NCBI GenBank assembly: GCA_009668205.1
Contig: WJYM01000001.1
Location: forward strand, 310,001-374,000
Length of the DNA stretch: 64,000 bases
Direction: 5' to 3'
Origin: Enterobacteriaceae bacterium RIT691
GTDB taxonomy: Bacteria > Pseudomonadota > Gammaproteobacteria > Enterobacterales > Enterobacteriaceae
In this document: one piece after another, positions 25,165 to 33,662 of the stretch
Layout of the letters: every line of letters starts with the position of its first letter
How positions within the stretch are numbered: position 1 is the first letter of the stretch
The notes under the pieces: generated by a model
What the model was told of the DNA's origin: nothing
What the model saw: only the letters and a program-made list of their open reading frames with translations
Database searches by the model: none
Made by a program: the position numbers and the translations under genes

Positions 25165-26612
25165 AGCAACCACTCTATCGGCAACCAGTAAGCCAGCAGC
25201 ACCAGCAGTCGCCGCCAAAGCGTGGTCTCCGGCTCCCGTTTCAATTCGCGTACGCTGCCCGCGGCCCTGTCAATCCAGTGAATTTTTCCCCACTTCGTCA
25301 GGCGGAGCTGCCAGGCTGTATCGCGCTGGCTGCGCAAAAATCGATGGTGAATTTGCTGCGCCAACGGTTCGCTTTCGATGACTAACCCCATCTCGGTATT
25401 GAGCAAAGCCGAACGCGGATCAAAGTTAAACGAACCAATGAACACCTTTTTACCGTCGATAGAGAATGTTTTCGCATGCAGGCTGGAGCCAGAATTCCCC
25501 GTCAGCCCGCGATCGTGCACGCCACGACGCGGCTGATGCGTGGGTTTGAGTTCATATAATTCGACGCCGTGCCGCAGCAGTTTCCTGCGCCATCGGGCAT
25601 ACCCTGCGTGCACCACCGCGACATCATTCGCCGCAAGCGAATTGGTGAGGATCGCGACTTTGACGCCTTTGCGCACCAGCTGCAGGATTAACGCCACACC
25701 TGCCCGTCCGGGCACAAAGTAGGAAGAGATAATATCGAGCTGCATGTCGGGTGTGCCCATCACCCGGCGAAGGCGCTCCGGTAACAGCATCCGGGGTGAG
25801 GCTTTCCCCTCCCCTTTGCGCGGGTCGTCACTCAACAGCGTTGTCGCCGCCCGAATAAAAGGCACATCGCCTTGCAAAAGATGCTGAACCACAGACGTCA
25901 TCGCTATCTTTTCAAGATAGTGTCGGGTGTCGGCCTCTTTGCCATCCTGAGTGGCAAAAAAGTTGTTCCCAAAGGTCGATCCTTTTTCCGCCGCCAACAC
26001 ATGCCTGAGCGCAGAGACTGATTCGCAATGCCAGTAGCGTTCGAAATCAGTGGCCACCTCAGCCACCACGGGCCCCACCGCCAGTACATCCAAATCGGTA
26101 AACAGGGGCTCGTCACCGATACCAAAATAGGCATCACCCACGTTCCGACCGCCGATGATGGTGGCGACATTATCGACGGTAAAGCTTTTATTGTGCATCC
26201 GTCGGTTGAGGCGGGCGAAATCACTCAGATAGCCCAGCATCCGAATGAGTCGAAATGAGAAAGGATTAAAAAGCTTAACGGTGATATTCGGATGAGAATC
26301 CAACGCCAGCAGCGTCTCATCCAGCCCGCTGGTGTTGTTATCATCCAGCAGCAGACGAACCCTGACTCCCCGTTCAGCCGCATCCCATAACGATTGAAAC
26401 AGCAGCTGCCCGGAGATATCGTTTTGCCAGATATAATATTGAACGTCGAGCGTACTTTCCGCCCAATCCGCTAACTGATAGCGGGCAGCAAGGGCCTCAA
26501 TGCCTTCTTCCAGCGTATGGATCCCGCAAACATCGCCTCTCTCTTCTGAGTCGACAGAGAGTGCCGCACGTAAACGGGACTGCCATGCTTTGTCACTCGT
26601 ACTATCGTGCAC
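25161..26612 (-). CDS. clsC: Cardiolipin synthase C (phospholipase D family)
   Basis: ClsC makes cardiolipin from phosphatidylglycerol, using phosphatidylethanolamine as the second phospholipid in E. coli. The 483-residue product carries two HKD phospholipase D motifs, RRMHNKSFTVDNVATIIGGR around residue 138 and LHAKTFSIDGKKVFIGSFNF around residue 391, and a hydrophobic C-terminus (LLVLLAYWLPIEWLL). In E. coli the gene follows ymdB, whose product stimulates ClsC, but here the 68 bp between ymdA and clsC have no room for ymdB. Confidence 0.94.
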   Translation of the reverse strand: MHDSTSDKAWQSRLRAALSVDSEERGDVCGIHTLEEGIEALAARYQLADWAESTLDVQYYIWQNDISGQLLFQSLWDAAERGVRVRLLLDDNNTSGLDETLLALDSHPNITVKLFNPFSFRLIRMLGYLSDFARLNRRMHNKSFTVDNVATIIGGRNVGDAYFGIGDEPLFTDLDVLAVGPVVAEVATDFERYWHCESVSALRHVLAAEKGSTFGNNFFATQDGKEADTRHYLEKIAMTSVVQHLLQGDVPFIRAATTLLSDDPRKGEGKASPRMLLPERLRRVMGTPDMQLDIISSYFVPGRAGVALILQLVRKGVKVAILTNSLAANDVAVVHAGYARWRRKLLRHGVELYELKPTHQPRRGVHDRGLTGNSGSSLHAKTFSIDGKKVFIGSFNFDPRSALLNTEMGLVIESEPLAQQIHHRFLRSQRDTAWQLRLTKWGKIHWIDRAAGSVRELKREPETTLWRRLLVLLAYWLPIEWLL

Positions 26613-26680
26613 CGTTGTTCTTCTCCCCGCTAAGACCCGATGACTGAAGCTTAGTCAATGAAAGCAGGGAGCGGCAGCGC

Positions 26681-27004
26681 TTATTTATAATCGACCGTTA
26701 CAATTCCCAGTGTTTTCTGTGCGTTAAGATAATGCATGCTGAGACTCGCGGTATCATTACCCACCATTTTGCCCGCCATGACCTGCTGATAAGAGAGCGT
26801 CGAGATTTGCTTCTGGCCGGAGCGATAGCACTCCACGGAGAAATGCTGAGAGTGACTGGAGAAAGTACACGGGTCTTCCACAATGGAACCCACAAAATGA
26901 ATAACGCCTCCCTGAGCGCCGGACTGTGCCGCTAGCGCGTTAACCGACAGTAGGGCTGAAGCGAAACAAAGGGAAGATAAAGCCTGTTTAGCTAAGGATT
27001 TCAT
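26681..27004 (-). CDS. ymdA: YmdA-like secreted protein downstream of curli genes
   Basis: A 107-residue secreted protein with a signal peptide (MKSLAKQALSSLCFASALLS, ending NALA) and a mature part with two cysteines (VEDPCTFSS and VECYRSG), resembling a small fimbrial-type or YmdA-type fold. It occupies the position of ymdA in E. coli, after csgC. The function is unknown. The start at 27004 with ACGGAG upstream is preferred over a start 25 codons earlier, which lacks a signal peptide at its N-terminus. Confidence 0.75.
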   Translation of the reverse strand: MKSLAKQALSSLCFASALLSVNALAAQSGAQGGVIHFVGSIVEDPCTFSSHSQHFSVECYRSGQKQISTLSYQQVMAGKMVGNDTASLSMHYLNAQKTLGIVTVDYK

Positions 27005-27149
27005 CGCATAACTCCGTGGATTAATCGTCCATGAGAGAATCAGGCACACTACCCCGTAGTGATGCTTGCAGTACGACACGGCATCCTTAACGAAGAATAA
27101 TCAGCGCGATGAATTCACGCCAGAAAACCCCTTCATATCTTAATACTGG

Positions 27150-27479
27150 TTATGTCCTTTCAGCAGATGGCCATTCCGCTGACAGATGCAGGGCCTGCCC
27201 ATCGGTCAATGTGACCACCACTTTCACCGTGTCATTCGCGGAGACAGTTAACTGCATCCGTGACAGATCTATCGGCTGATTTGCCGGGATCTTGATATTT
27301 TGGCTCTGTCTGATATTGCTGCTCCCACCCGCCCCCTCCCTCACCGTCTGAATACTGACCTGACACTGACACGCCTGGGTGACGGTCACCTGCGGGGTCA
27401 CCATATAAAGATCCCCCTGATGGGTGACGTTAAAGGTAATACTGTTGGCCAGAGCGGCGGCGATTAATAAGCTGTTCAT
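27150..27479 (-). CDS. csgC: Curli assembly protein CsgC
   Basis: CsgC is a periplasmic Ig-like protein that stops CsgA from forming amyloid before export. The 109-residue product has a short signal peptide (MNSLLIAAALANS) and the conserved CxC motif as ACQCQVSIQTV, plus DTVKVVVTLTDGQALHLSAE near the end. E. coli CsgC is 110 residues. A second Met is directly upstream (27482); GGAGAAA precedes both. It is the third gene of csgBAC. Confidence 0.93.
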   Translation of the reverse strand: MNSLLIAAALANSITFNVTHQGDLYMVTPQVTVTQACQCQVSIQTVREGAGGSSNIRQSQNIKIPANQPIDLSRMQLTVSANDTVKVVVTLTDGQALHLSAEWPSAERT

Positions 27480-27537
27480 CATTTTCTCCAAAAAAAAACA
27501 GGGCATCTGCCCTGTTTTTTATAGTCCGAAATTCGGA

Positions 27538-27912
27538 TTAGTGCTGATAAACGTTAGCCCAGTTGCTTACGCCTGCCTGCTGTACATAGATTGAAGAGCC
27601 GCCAGCAGTCTGAGTCAGGTTAACAGAGTTTCTGTCACCGTACTGTTTAGAGGTAATCGAAGAGTTAGTTGCTTTTTGGTAGTCTTTAGCATAGTTACCA
27701 GTACCAGCCTGCTCTACGTAAATCGTACTGTCTTTAGAGGTATCCTGGTTAACATCGGCACCGTTACTATTACCACTTTGGAAGATGGTCACTTTTTCAT
27801 TCAATGAAGACGGGTTTTGCCAGCCGTTATTGTCATTATCATGACCACCACCAGCAAATGCACTACCAGAAACAATAACTGCAGACAGAATTGCGATTGG
27901 AATCAGTTTCAT
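27538..27912 (-). CDS. csgA: Major curlin subunit CsgA, short four-repeat form
   Basis: CsgA is the secreted subunit that forms the curli amyloid fibre. The product is 124 residues, against 151 in E. coli. A signal peptide (residues 1-20, ending GSAFA) and a Gly/Asn/Asp-rich segment (GGGHDNDNNGW) lead into only four curlin repeats of the form Sx5QxGx2Nx5Q: VTIFQSGNSNGADVNQ, STIYVEQAGTGNYAKDYQ, SSITSKQYGDRNSVNLTQ and SSIYVQQAGVSNWANVYQ. The first repeat has Glu instead of Ser. One repeat is missing and the repeats are rich in aromatic residues. The reading frame is clean, so this is not a frameshift. Confidence 0.93.
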   Translation of the reverse strand: MKLIPIAILSAVIVSGSAFAGGGHDNDNNGWQNPSSLNEKVTIFQSGNSNGADVNQDTSKDSTIYVEQAGTGNYAKDYQKATNSSITSKQYGDRNSVNLTQTAGGSSIYVQQAGVSNWANVYQH

Positions 27913-27948
27913 AATAACCCCCATTGGATTGACAGTAGTCGTCTTAAG

Positions 27949-28404
27949 CTAACGTGTCGTTACACGAACAGCCATTTGTGACGAGTTTTGCACTACAACT
28001 GCTGTTTTACCTACAGACTGCTGATTAATACTTGCGTAATTGCCAGAGCCTCGTTGAATAATAATGCCCGTATTACCATAACCTGATTGAGTAATATCGG
28101 CGTCATTACCATTCCCAGCCTGATCAATGTAAGCCAGACTATAACCACCGGACTGTGAAATCCCTGCCTGATTCCCGTTACCCTTCTGGGCAACGACAGC
28201 AAGTAGATGATTTCCATCCTGTTGTACATTCGCGCCATTACTGCTTCCTCGTTGATCAATATATGCAGATTGATTCGAGGAATGCAGATTAAGCTCGTTG
28301 GCAACAAAGTTATATTCTGGGCTAGCCAAATCAACACCGGCGGCAGCAACAAATCCAGGTATCGCCAGCAGTGTCAACGACAAAAAATACGCTTTCTTGT
28401 TCAT
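27949..28404 (-). CDS. csgB: Curli nucleator CsgB
   Basis: CsgB is the minor curlin that anchors to the outer membrane and starts CsgA polymerisation. The 151-residue product equals the E. coli length. It has a signal peptide (to FVAAA), the segment GVDLASPEYNFVANELN, and five curlin repeats, with LAYIDQAGNGNDADITQSGY as the best example and a basic C-terminal repeat ending MAVRVTTR that is used for membrane anchoring. It is first gene of csgBAC, divergent from csgD. Confidence 0.95.
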   Translation of the reverse strand: MNKKAYFLSLTLLAIPGFVAAAGVDLASPEYNFVANELNLHSSNQSAYIDQRGSSNGANVQQDGNHLLAVVAQKGNGNQAGISQSGGYSLAYIDQAGNGNDADITQSGYGNTGIIIQRGSGNYASINQQSVGKTAVVVQNSSQMAVRVTTR

Positions 28405-29129
28405 GTTCCACCCGGTTAATTCCTGGCAAACAAATCCAATAACCGTAACGTGATAAATCTGTTAATGCGACGTTACGATAAACAGTATGTTGCTGACCAA
28501 AATTAAAAGGTGTCACCCGCAAGGTTGATTTTAATTTTTTAGGATCATTCTTAAGCATTAGATTTACCGCATGTCCCGGTGTTTTAATGAAAATATTATC
28601 GGCGTAATTAAAATGACTACAGGAAAAAAACGCATAAAGTTATAAATCAATACCTTCGAGCCACTTCAGAAAGCTCAGATGTAAAGATCAGGATCGCGAT
28701 CTCATTTGCCCGATTTTTTCTGAAGATAAAAAGGTTACAAAGATCCGTCATATATCAGATCCCAATAAAATCAAATGAATAATAATATATCTGCTTTAAA
28801 TCAACTAGTTATTGAATTTGTATGACCTATTAAATTGATGCACAATTAAGAGCATGTACAACTTTATCATCATTTCTAAATCACCAAAACACCCGGTTTT
28901 TACATTTAAATATTCTGAGTTACATTTTGTTACAGTGTTAGATCTTGCTTAAAAATTAGCAATGACTAGATTGAAAACTGAAGTACCTAATATTGTTTTA
29001 TTGACTTTTTACCCTCTATAGGGTTTCGACTTTAAACGTATACACAGCAATGCAGCTCCGATCAGTACTTCTGGAACCGGCAATTTTGCCGGTATACGAT
29101 CAGCTGCCGGAAAACAGTGGAGTTTCATC
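28405..29129. promoter_or_regulatory. csgB-csgD regulatory intergenic region
   Basis: A 725 bp AT-rich gap with no plausible gene, the place where E. coli integrates many signals for biofilm control. A candidate OmpR site is TGAGTTACATTTTGTTACAG at about 28916-28935, similar to the OmpR site before E. coli csgD. The csgD leader folds an ACCGGCAA / TTGCCGGT hairpin at 29076-29093, close to where small RNAs such as OmrA and McaS act on E. coli csgD. Both assignments are by analogy. Confidence 0.6.
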
Positions 29130-29777
29130 ATGTTACATGAAGTCCATAGTTTAGGTAGTACACTCGTTCTTGTTACAAAACCATCATTACAAGCCAGCGC
29201 ACTTTTACAGTATTTAAAATCAACGCTGGATATATCAGGAAAAGTACAAAATATTCACCGAGTTAGTGAAGAATCTCTGCCTGATAGCATCATGATATTT
29301 GATTTGATGGAAGCCGATAAAAAACTGATTACACACTGGCAAGAAAATCTTGGCCGACAAAATCAGGGAACGAAGGTGGTTTTACTGAACACCCCTGAGG
29401 AGTACCCGTTCAAAGATATCGAAAATTGGCCACACATCAATGGTGTATTCTATAACAATGAAACAGAATCCCGTCTGATTGAAGGACTTAGTATGATTAT
29501 GCATGGGGAGTGCTATTTTTCACATAAGCTCGCCAGCTATTTGATTACTCATTCAGGCAACTATCGCTATAACAATGCTGAAAGCGCAATGCTGACACAG
29601 CGTGAACGTGAAATTCTCAATAAACTTCGGGTTGGCGCCTCCAATGTGGAGATCGCCCGCTCGCTGTTTATCAGTGAGAATACCGTTAAAACCCATCTGT
29701 ACAATCTATTCAAGAAGTTAGCCGTAAAAAATCGGACTCAGGCAGTGTCCTGGGCCAATGATAATCTCAGGCGTTAG
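29130..29777 (+). CDS. csgD: Biofilm master regulator CsgD
   Basis: CsgD is a LuxR-type regulator that turns on csgBAC and, through dgcC, cellulose. The 215-residue product has a receiver-like N-terminal domain lacking the full phosphorylation site, with TPEEYPFKDIENWPHINGVF in the middle, and a C-terminal LuxR helix-turn-helix (LTQREREILNKLRVGASNVE, then IARSLFISENTVKTHLYNLF). E. coli CsgD is 216 residues. It heads csgDEFG with a long 5' leader. Confidence 0.97.
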   Translation: MLHEVHSLGSTLVLVTKPSLQASALLQYLKSTLDISGKVQNIHRVSEESLPDSIMIFDLMEADKKLITHWQENLGRQNQGTKVVLLNTPEEYPFKDIENWPHINGVFYNNETESRLIEGLSMIMHGECYFSHKLASYLITHSGNYRYNNAESAMLTQREREILNKLRVGASNVEIARSLFISENTVKTHLYNLFKKLAVKNRTQAVSWANDNLRR

Positions 29778-29793
29778 ATAACAGGCAAACACA

Positions 29794-30186
29794 ATGAAAC
29801 GTTCCCTGTGCTGGCTTGCAATAGCAAACCTGTTGTTGCATGCCCCCTCTGTGCGTGCCGCTGCAGAGGTGGAAATACCGGGTATCGTGGCCGACCATAC
29901 CGTCTCTTCTGTGGGGCACGATTTTTATCGTTCCTTTACAGATAAATGGGCCAGTACTACCCGTGAGAATTTATCAATTAATGAAAGACCCAGCGCTCGT
30001 TGGGGAAGTTGGATAACCATTACCGTCAATCAGGACATTATGTTCCAGACGTTTTTATTCCCGATTAAACGGGATTTTGATAAGACCGTAGACGCAGCAC
30101 TCCAGATTACGCAGGAAAACATCAATAAACGCCAAATCGACCAGTCACTGTTAAAAACGGACGATTTGGCACACGACGAATTTTAA
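29794..30186 (+). CDS. csgE: Curli secretion specificity factor CsgE
   Basis: CsgE is a periplasmic protein that forms a nonameric cap under the CsgG pore and directs curlins into it. The 130-residue product has a signal peptide (ending SVRAAA), then [20 protein letters not shown] and the segment [21 protein letters not shown]. coli CsgE is 129 residues. It starts 16 bp after csgD in the same operon. Confidence 0.95.
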   Translation: MKRSLCWLAIANLLLHAPSVRAAAEVEIPGIVADHTVSSVGHDFYRSFTDKWASTTRENLSINERPSARWGSWITITVNQDIMFQTFLFPIKRDFDKTVDAALQITQENINKRQIDQSLLKTDDLAHDEF

Positions 30187-30207
30187 ACATAGAGGGTGGA
30201 GGCAATC

Positions 30208-30624
30208 ATGCGCATCGCCTGTACTGTTGCTTTGCTCGCATTTATTACGCCAACGACGTGGGCCGGAAATATGGTTTTCCAATTTGTTAACCCAAACTTT
30301 GGGGGAAATCCAAATAACGGGGCGTTCTTACTCAATGAAGCTCAGGCGCAGAACTCCTATAAAGCGCCTGACGATGGATATGGTTATACCGCGCCTTCTG
30401 CGCTGGATAATTTCACGTCCACCATTCAGTCGCAATTACTCACTGGTTTACTGGGTAACGTTGCCAGTGGGAAACCCGGTCGTCTCGTGACCAATGATTT
30501 TATTGTCGATATCCAGAATACCAATGGTCAACTGACAATGAATGTGACGGACAGAAGCACCGGTAAGACCTCCACGATTCAGGTCTCCGGATTACAAGCC
30601 TCTGCCGCTTCTGCTGACCAATAG
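30208..30624 (+). CDS. csgF: Curli assembly protein CsgF
   Basis: CsgF is exported through CsgG and stays at the pore mouth to link it with the nucleator CsgB. The product is 138 residues, equal to E. coli, with a signal peptide ending TTWA. The mature start [20 protein letters not shown] carries the conserved N-terminal peptide that plugs into CsgG. The ATG at 30208 has a GGTGGAGG ribosome site; a Met four codons earlier lacks one. Confidence 0.95.
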   Translation: MRIACTVALLAFITPTTWAGNMVFQFVNPNFGGNPNNGAFLLNEAQAQNSYKAPDDGYGYTAPSALDNFTSTIQSQLLTGLLGNVASGKPGRLVTNDFIVDIQNTNGQLTMNVTDRSTGKTSTIQVSGLQASAASADQ

Positions 30625-30650
30625 TCATTGACCAGAACAGGAAGATAATC

Positions 30651-31484
30651 ATGAAACGTGTATTTGTACTTCTGGTGGTCATCTTACTCAGTGGCTGTCT
30701 GACCGCCCCCCCGAAAGAGGCTGCAAAACCAACGTTGATGCCACGAGCGCAAAGCTACCGTGACTTGACTCACTTACCTTCGCCTTCCGGTAAGCTCTTT
30801 GTCTCTGTCTACAATATTCAGGATGAAACCGGACAATTTAAACCTTATCCGGCCAGTAACTTCTCCACTGCCGTACCACAAAGTGCCACCGCTATGCTGG
30901 TCACGGCGCTGAAAGATTCTAAATGGTTTGTCCCACTGGAACGTCAGGGATTACAGAATCTGCTTAACGAGCGCAAAATTATCCGCGCGTCTCAGGAAAA
31001 TGGGACCGTAGGCGCGAATAACCGTGCACCGCTGCAGGCATTGAGCTCCGCCAATATCATTATTGAGGGTTCGATTATCGGCTATGAAAGCAACGTGAAA
31101 TCCGGGGGTATCGGTGCACGTTATTTCGGCATCGGCGGCGATACGCAATACCAGCTGGATCAAATTGCGGTTAACCTGCGCGTGATTAATGTCAGTACCG
31201 GTGAAGTGCTCTCTTCGGTGAATACCAGCAAAACAATACTGTCTTATGAAGTGCAGGCTGGGGTGTTCCGCTTTATCGATTACCAGCGACTGCTGGAGGG
31301 TGAAGTTGGATATACCTCCAACGAACCTGTGATGCTGTGCCTGATGTCAGCCATCGAAACCGGGGTCATTTATTTGATTAACGACGGTATCGATCGTGGG
31401 TTGTGGGACCTGCAAAACAAAGCGGATGAAAAAAACCCAATTCTGGCGAAATACCGCGATATGGCTTCACCTCCGGAATCCTGA
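30651..31484 (+). CDS. csgG: Curli secretion channel CsgG
   Basis: CsgG is the outer-membrane lipoprotein that forms the nonameric curli export pore. The 277-residue product, identical in length to E. coli, has a lipobox LLSGC (Cys at residue 16), the pore-constriction region YPASNFSTAVPQSATAML around residues 66-83 (the Tyr-Asn-Phe constriction residues are present), and the membrane-spanning strands GIGARYFGIGGDTQYQLDQI. It ends the csgDEFG operon. Confidence 0.96.
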   Translation: MKRVFVLLVVILLSGCLTAPPKEAAKPTLMPRAQSYRDLTHLPSPSGKLFVSVYNIQDETGQFKPYPASNFSTAVPQSATAMLVTALKDSKWFVPLERQGLQNLLNERKIIRASQENGTVGANNRAPLQALSSANIIIEGSIIGYESNVKSGGIGARYFGIGGDTQYQLDQIAVNLRVINVSTGEVLSSVNTSKTILSYEVQAGVFRFIDYQRLLEGEVGYTSNEPVMLCLMSAIETGVIYLINDGIDRGLWDLQNKADEKNPILAKYRDMASPPES

Positions 31485-31507
31485 TCCCGGGGCAAATAGT
31501 GAAGATA

Positions 31508-31540
31508 AAAAAAGCGTAGCTTCCAGGGCTACGCTTTTTT
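31508..31540. terminator. Bidirectional terminator between csgG and ycdZ
   Basis: AAAAAAGCGTAGC / GCTACGCTTTTTT, a 13 bp perfect stem with a seven-base loop and U-runs in both directions. It ends csgDEFG and the convergent ycdZ. Confidence 0.9.
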
Positions 31541-31541
31541 A

Positions 31542-32027
31542 TTACTGCTTTATTGCATTTTCTGGTGCCTGCCGCCGGGCCTGATACGCCGCCAGCCACA
31601 GCCCGCTGTTCTTCATCGCGTAACCAAAGATAAGCCCCAGCGCCAGTGAAGGCACCACCAGCTTCCAGTCACCCTGCCCTGCAAACGTGGCACATGCACC
31701 GATAAACGTGCCTGGCACAAATGAGAGCAGCAGCTGTTTTGCCTGCAGGCACATCAGAAATGCCACAACGCCAGTCATCACATAGCCGAGGATTTCCAGG
31801 TGCGGCGCCAGCGCGCTCCCGTGGATGATAATCAGTGCCCAGACGACACCGCTCATCACCGTGGCGGAAGCTATTGCCAGCCCTTTCAGCCCACCCTGCG
31901 GACAGGCAAAGTAAGCGGTACAGCCCAGAAAGCCCGCCCAGCTGAGCAAGCCAAGAGACACAGCAACCCATCCCCAAAGTCCGGAGAGAATGCCTGTCGT
32001 CAGTGCAAGAGAGAGAAGTATATTCAT
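31542..32027 (-). CDS. ycdZ: YcdZ, DUF1097 inner-membrane protein
   Basis: A 161-residue membrane protein of the DUF1097 family with about five hydrophobic helices, starting MNILLSLALTTGILSGLWGW. The loop LGCTAYFACPQGGLKGLAIA and the end LGLIFGYAMKNSGLWLAAYQ are nearly the same as in E. coli YcdZ (163 residues). The role is not known. The start at 32027 is the family start; 16 more codons are open upstream. Confidence 0.92.
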   Translation of the reverse strand: MNILLSLALTTGILSGLWGWVAVSLGLLSWAGFLGCTAYFACPQGGLKGLAIASATVMSGVVWALIIIHGSALAPHLEILGYVMTGVVAFLMCLQAKQLLLSFVPGTFIGACATFAGQGDWKLVVPSLALGLIFGYAMKNSGLWLAAYQARRQAPENAIKQ

Positions 32028-32132
32028 AGCGCGCATCATAGCAGATGCGCGGCCATCGAAAGAGATCTGGAGCACAGTATTTGCAACACCGTGACTGGTG
32101 TTGCAATGGAAAGGTGATTTAACTCACATTTT

Positions 32133-32687
32133 TTATTCTGAGGTTTCTTCCTGCAGCTCATCCCACATCGCCGAAATAGCTTCGCGGGTTAGCGTAGACA
32201 TGGTACGCCAGAAAGGGGATGTGGCGTGGGCTTCCACCTTGCCGAGGAAAGTCCCGACCCACGGCAGCAGATACTCCGTAAACAAGGTTTCTACCGCGTC
32301 GCTTTCATCTTCTGCAGAATTGTCTTCAAGCCAGGAAGCCGCCAGCAGCAAGGTGCCGATATGATCCGCTGGCGTATCGCTGAGCGGCATTCCGCGCGAG
32401 GAGAGGAAACTGCGCACTTCCGCTTCAGTCGCCCCTTCCACCCACGCACTGCGGTACGGCGACACGCTGCATTCGTCGCCGACGAACAGGGCGTTGTAGT
32501 CGGCCGCCAGCTGCTGTACGTCGCAGTTCTTTTGCAGACGTTCCAGTAATTCGTCCTGCTCGAGGGGCCAGCTCGCGGCCAGCTTTCCCTCACGAATCAG
32601 GGTAAACAGCGGGACCAGCAGAGGATCCTGCGGCTGGCGGTAATACAGAGAGCCCAGTACGCGGCAGAGAATTGAAAACTCATTCAT
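32133..32687 (-). CDS. ycdY: YcdY, TorD/DmsD-family chaperone
   Basis: A 184-residue all-helical protein of the TorD/DmsD redox-enzyme chaperone family. In E. coli YcdY has been reported to raise the activity of its neighbour YcdX and to affect swarming. Features seen are LCRVLGSLYYRQPQDPLLVP at the start, the YNALFVGDECSVSPYRSAW block and the DHIGTLLLAASWLED motif. It follows ycdX on the same strand 21 bp later, so the chaperone and its partner are co-expressed. Confidence 0.93.
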   Translation of the reverse strand: MNEFSILCRVLGSLYYRQPQDPLLVPLFTLIREGKLAASWPLEQDELLERLQKNCDVQQLAADYNALFVGDECSVSPYRSAWVEGATEAEVRSFLSSRGMPLSDTPADHIGTLLLAASWLEDNSAEDESDAVETLFTEYLLPWVGTFLGKVEAHATSPFWRTMSTLTREAISAMWDELQEETSE

Positions 32688-32708
32688 TGGTTTATTCCAT
32701 CAGGACAA

Positions 32709-33446
32709 TTAAAGTTCAGCAAATTCGGCAATCGGCGGCATCCCGCGCGATTCGAGGAAATCAAGAAAGCGGCGTGGCGTCACATTAAGGATACGCTCTT
32801 CAGGGAAATCAACCGCATCCAGAATTTTCCGGCACTCGGTAAATTCCCCCAGAGTAAACGCCGTATGGGAATCGGAGCCCAGCGCGACCCAGCCACCGGC
32901 ATCACGGACGGCAGCCGCAACGGCCCGACAGTTATCTTCACTGCCCAGACGTGAGGAGACAAATGAGGAGTTGTTGATCTCCAGCGCCACCTGATGTTTG
33001 GCCGCAGCTTCCGCCACCGCCTGAATATCAATCGGGAATTTCGGATTGCCCGGATGGCTTATCATGTGCACATTGCCGCTGGCAATGGTGGCAATCATCG
33101 CCTCGGTGTGCGTGGCTTTATCCTGCGGCGGAAAAACGGGCTCGTGAAAACCGGCGATAATGAAATCCAGCGAGGTCAGCATCGGCCCGGTGCAGTCGAT
33201 CTCACCTTGCGTATTTTTGATATTGGCTTCAATGCCGCGCAGTATGCCAACGCCATCGACCAGCCGTGGCCAGATGCGCATATTCACAAAGTGCCAGTAG
33301 TGCGGCGCATCCGCCATATCCGGGCCGTGATCGGTGATAGCAAACAGCTTGATGCCTTTACGGTGCGCTTGCGCAATGTAGTCATGAAGGGTGCTGTAAG
33401 CGTGGGTGCTGGCGACAGTGTGCATATGCAGGTCAACAGGATACAT
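32709..33446 (-). CDS. ycdX: PHP-domain zinc phosphatase YcdX
   Basis: YcdX is a PHP-superfamily metal-dependent phosphatase with a trinuclear zinc site in E. coli; its true substrate is not known. The 245-residue product shows the metal ligands [44 protein letters not shown] and [10 protein letters not shown]. Length matches E. coli (245). A GAGGAG ribosome site precedes the ATG at 33446. It is followed by ycdY. Confidence 0.95.
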   Translation of the reverse strand: MYPVDLHMHTVASTHAYSTLHDYIAQAHRKGIKLFAITDHGPDMADAPHYWHFVNMRIWPRLVDGVGILRGIEANIKNTQGEIDCTGPMLTSLDFIIAGFHEPVFPPQDKATHTEAMIATIASGNVHMISHPGNPKFPIDIQAVAEAAAKHQVALEINNSSFVSSRLGSEDNCRAVAAAVRDAGGWVALGSDSHTAFTLGEFTECRKILDAVDFPEERILNVTPRRFLDFLESRGMPPIAEFAEL

Positions 33447-33507
33447 CACATTCTCCTCTCTGTTTTAGCCCAAAGCATAGCAGGAATACCCCGTCTTTAT
33501 TAGCGAA

Positions 33508-33572
33508 AAACCCGACAGAGCCGGGTTTCAGGATACTGACAAAGAAGGAAAAAGCAGGGTTTTTCCTGCTTT
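33508..33572 (-). terminator. Paired terminator hairpins after ghrA
   Basis: Two hairpins in tandem: AAAGCAGG / CCTGCTTT (33551-33572) and AAACCCG / CGGGTTT (33508-33528). Read from ghrA on the minus strand, each stem is followed by T-rich sequence. They separate ghrA from ycdX. Confidence 0.75.
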
Positions 33573-33662
33573 GCTGTTGTCAGCCGAAGATCAATAAATT
33601 GATTTTCCTTGTTTTTAGCTGAGTGATTTCTCTGGTCCTGTATCGGGCTGAGCCGGTATCCC

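Noticed and set aside
27925-27948. csgA as a frameshifted or truncated pseudogene
   Set aside because: Signal peptide, all four repeats and the C-terminal end are in one frame, with a good ribosome site, so the short form appears intact.
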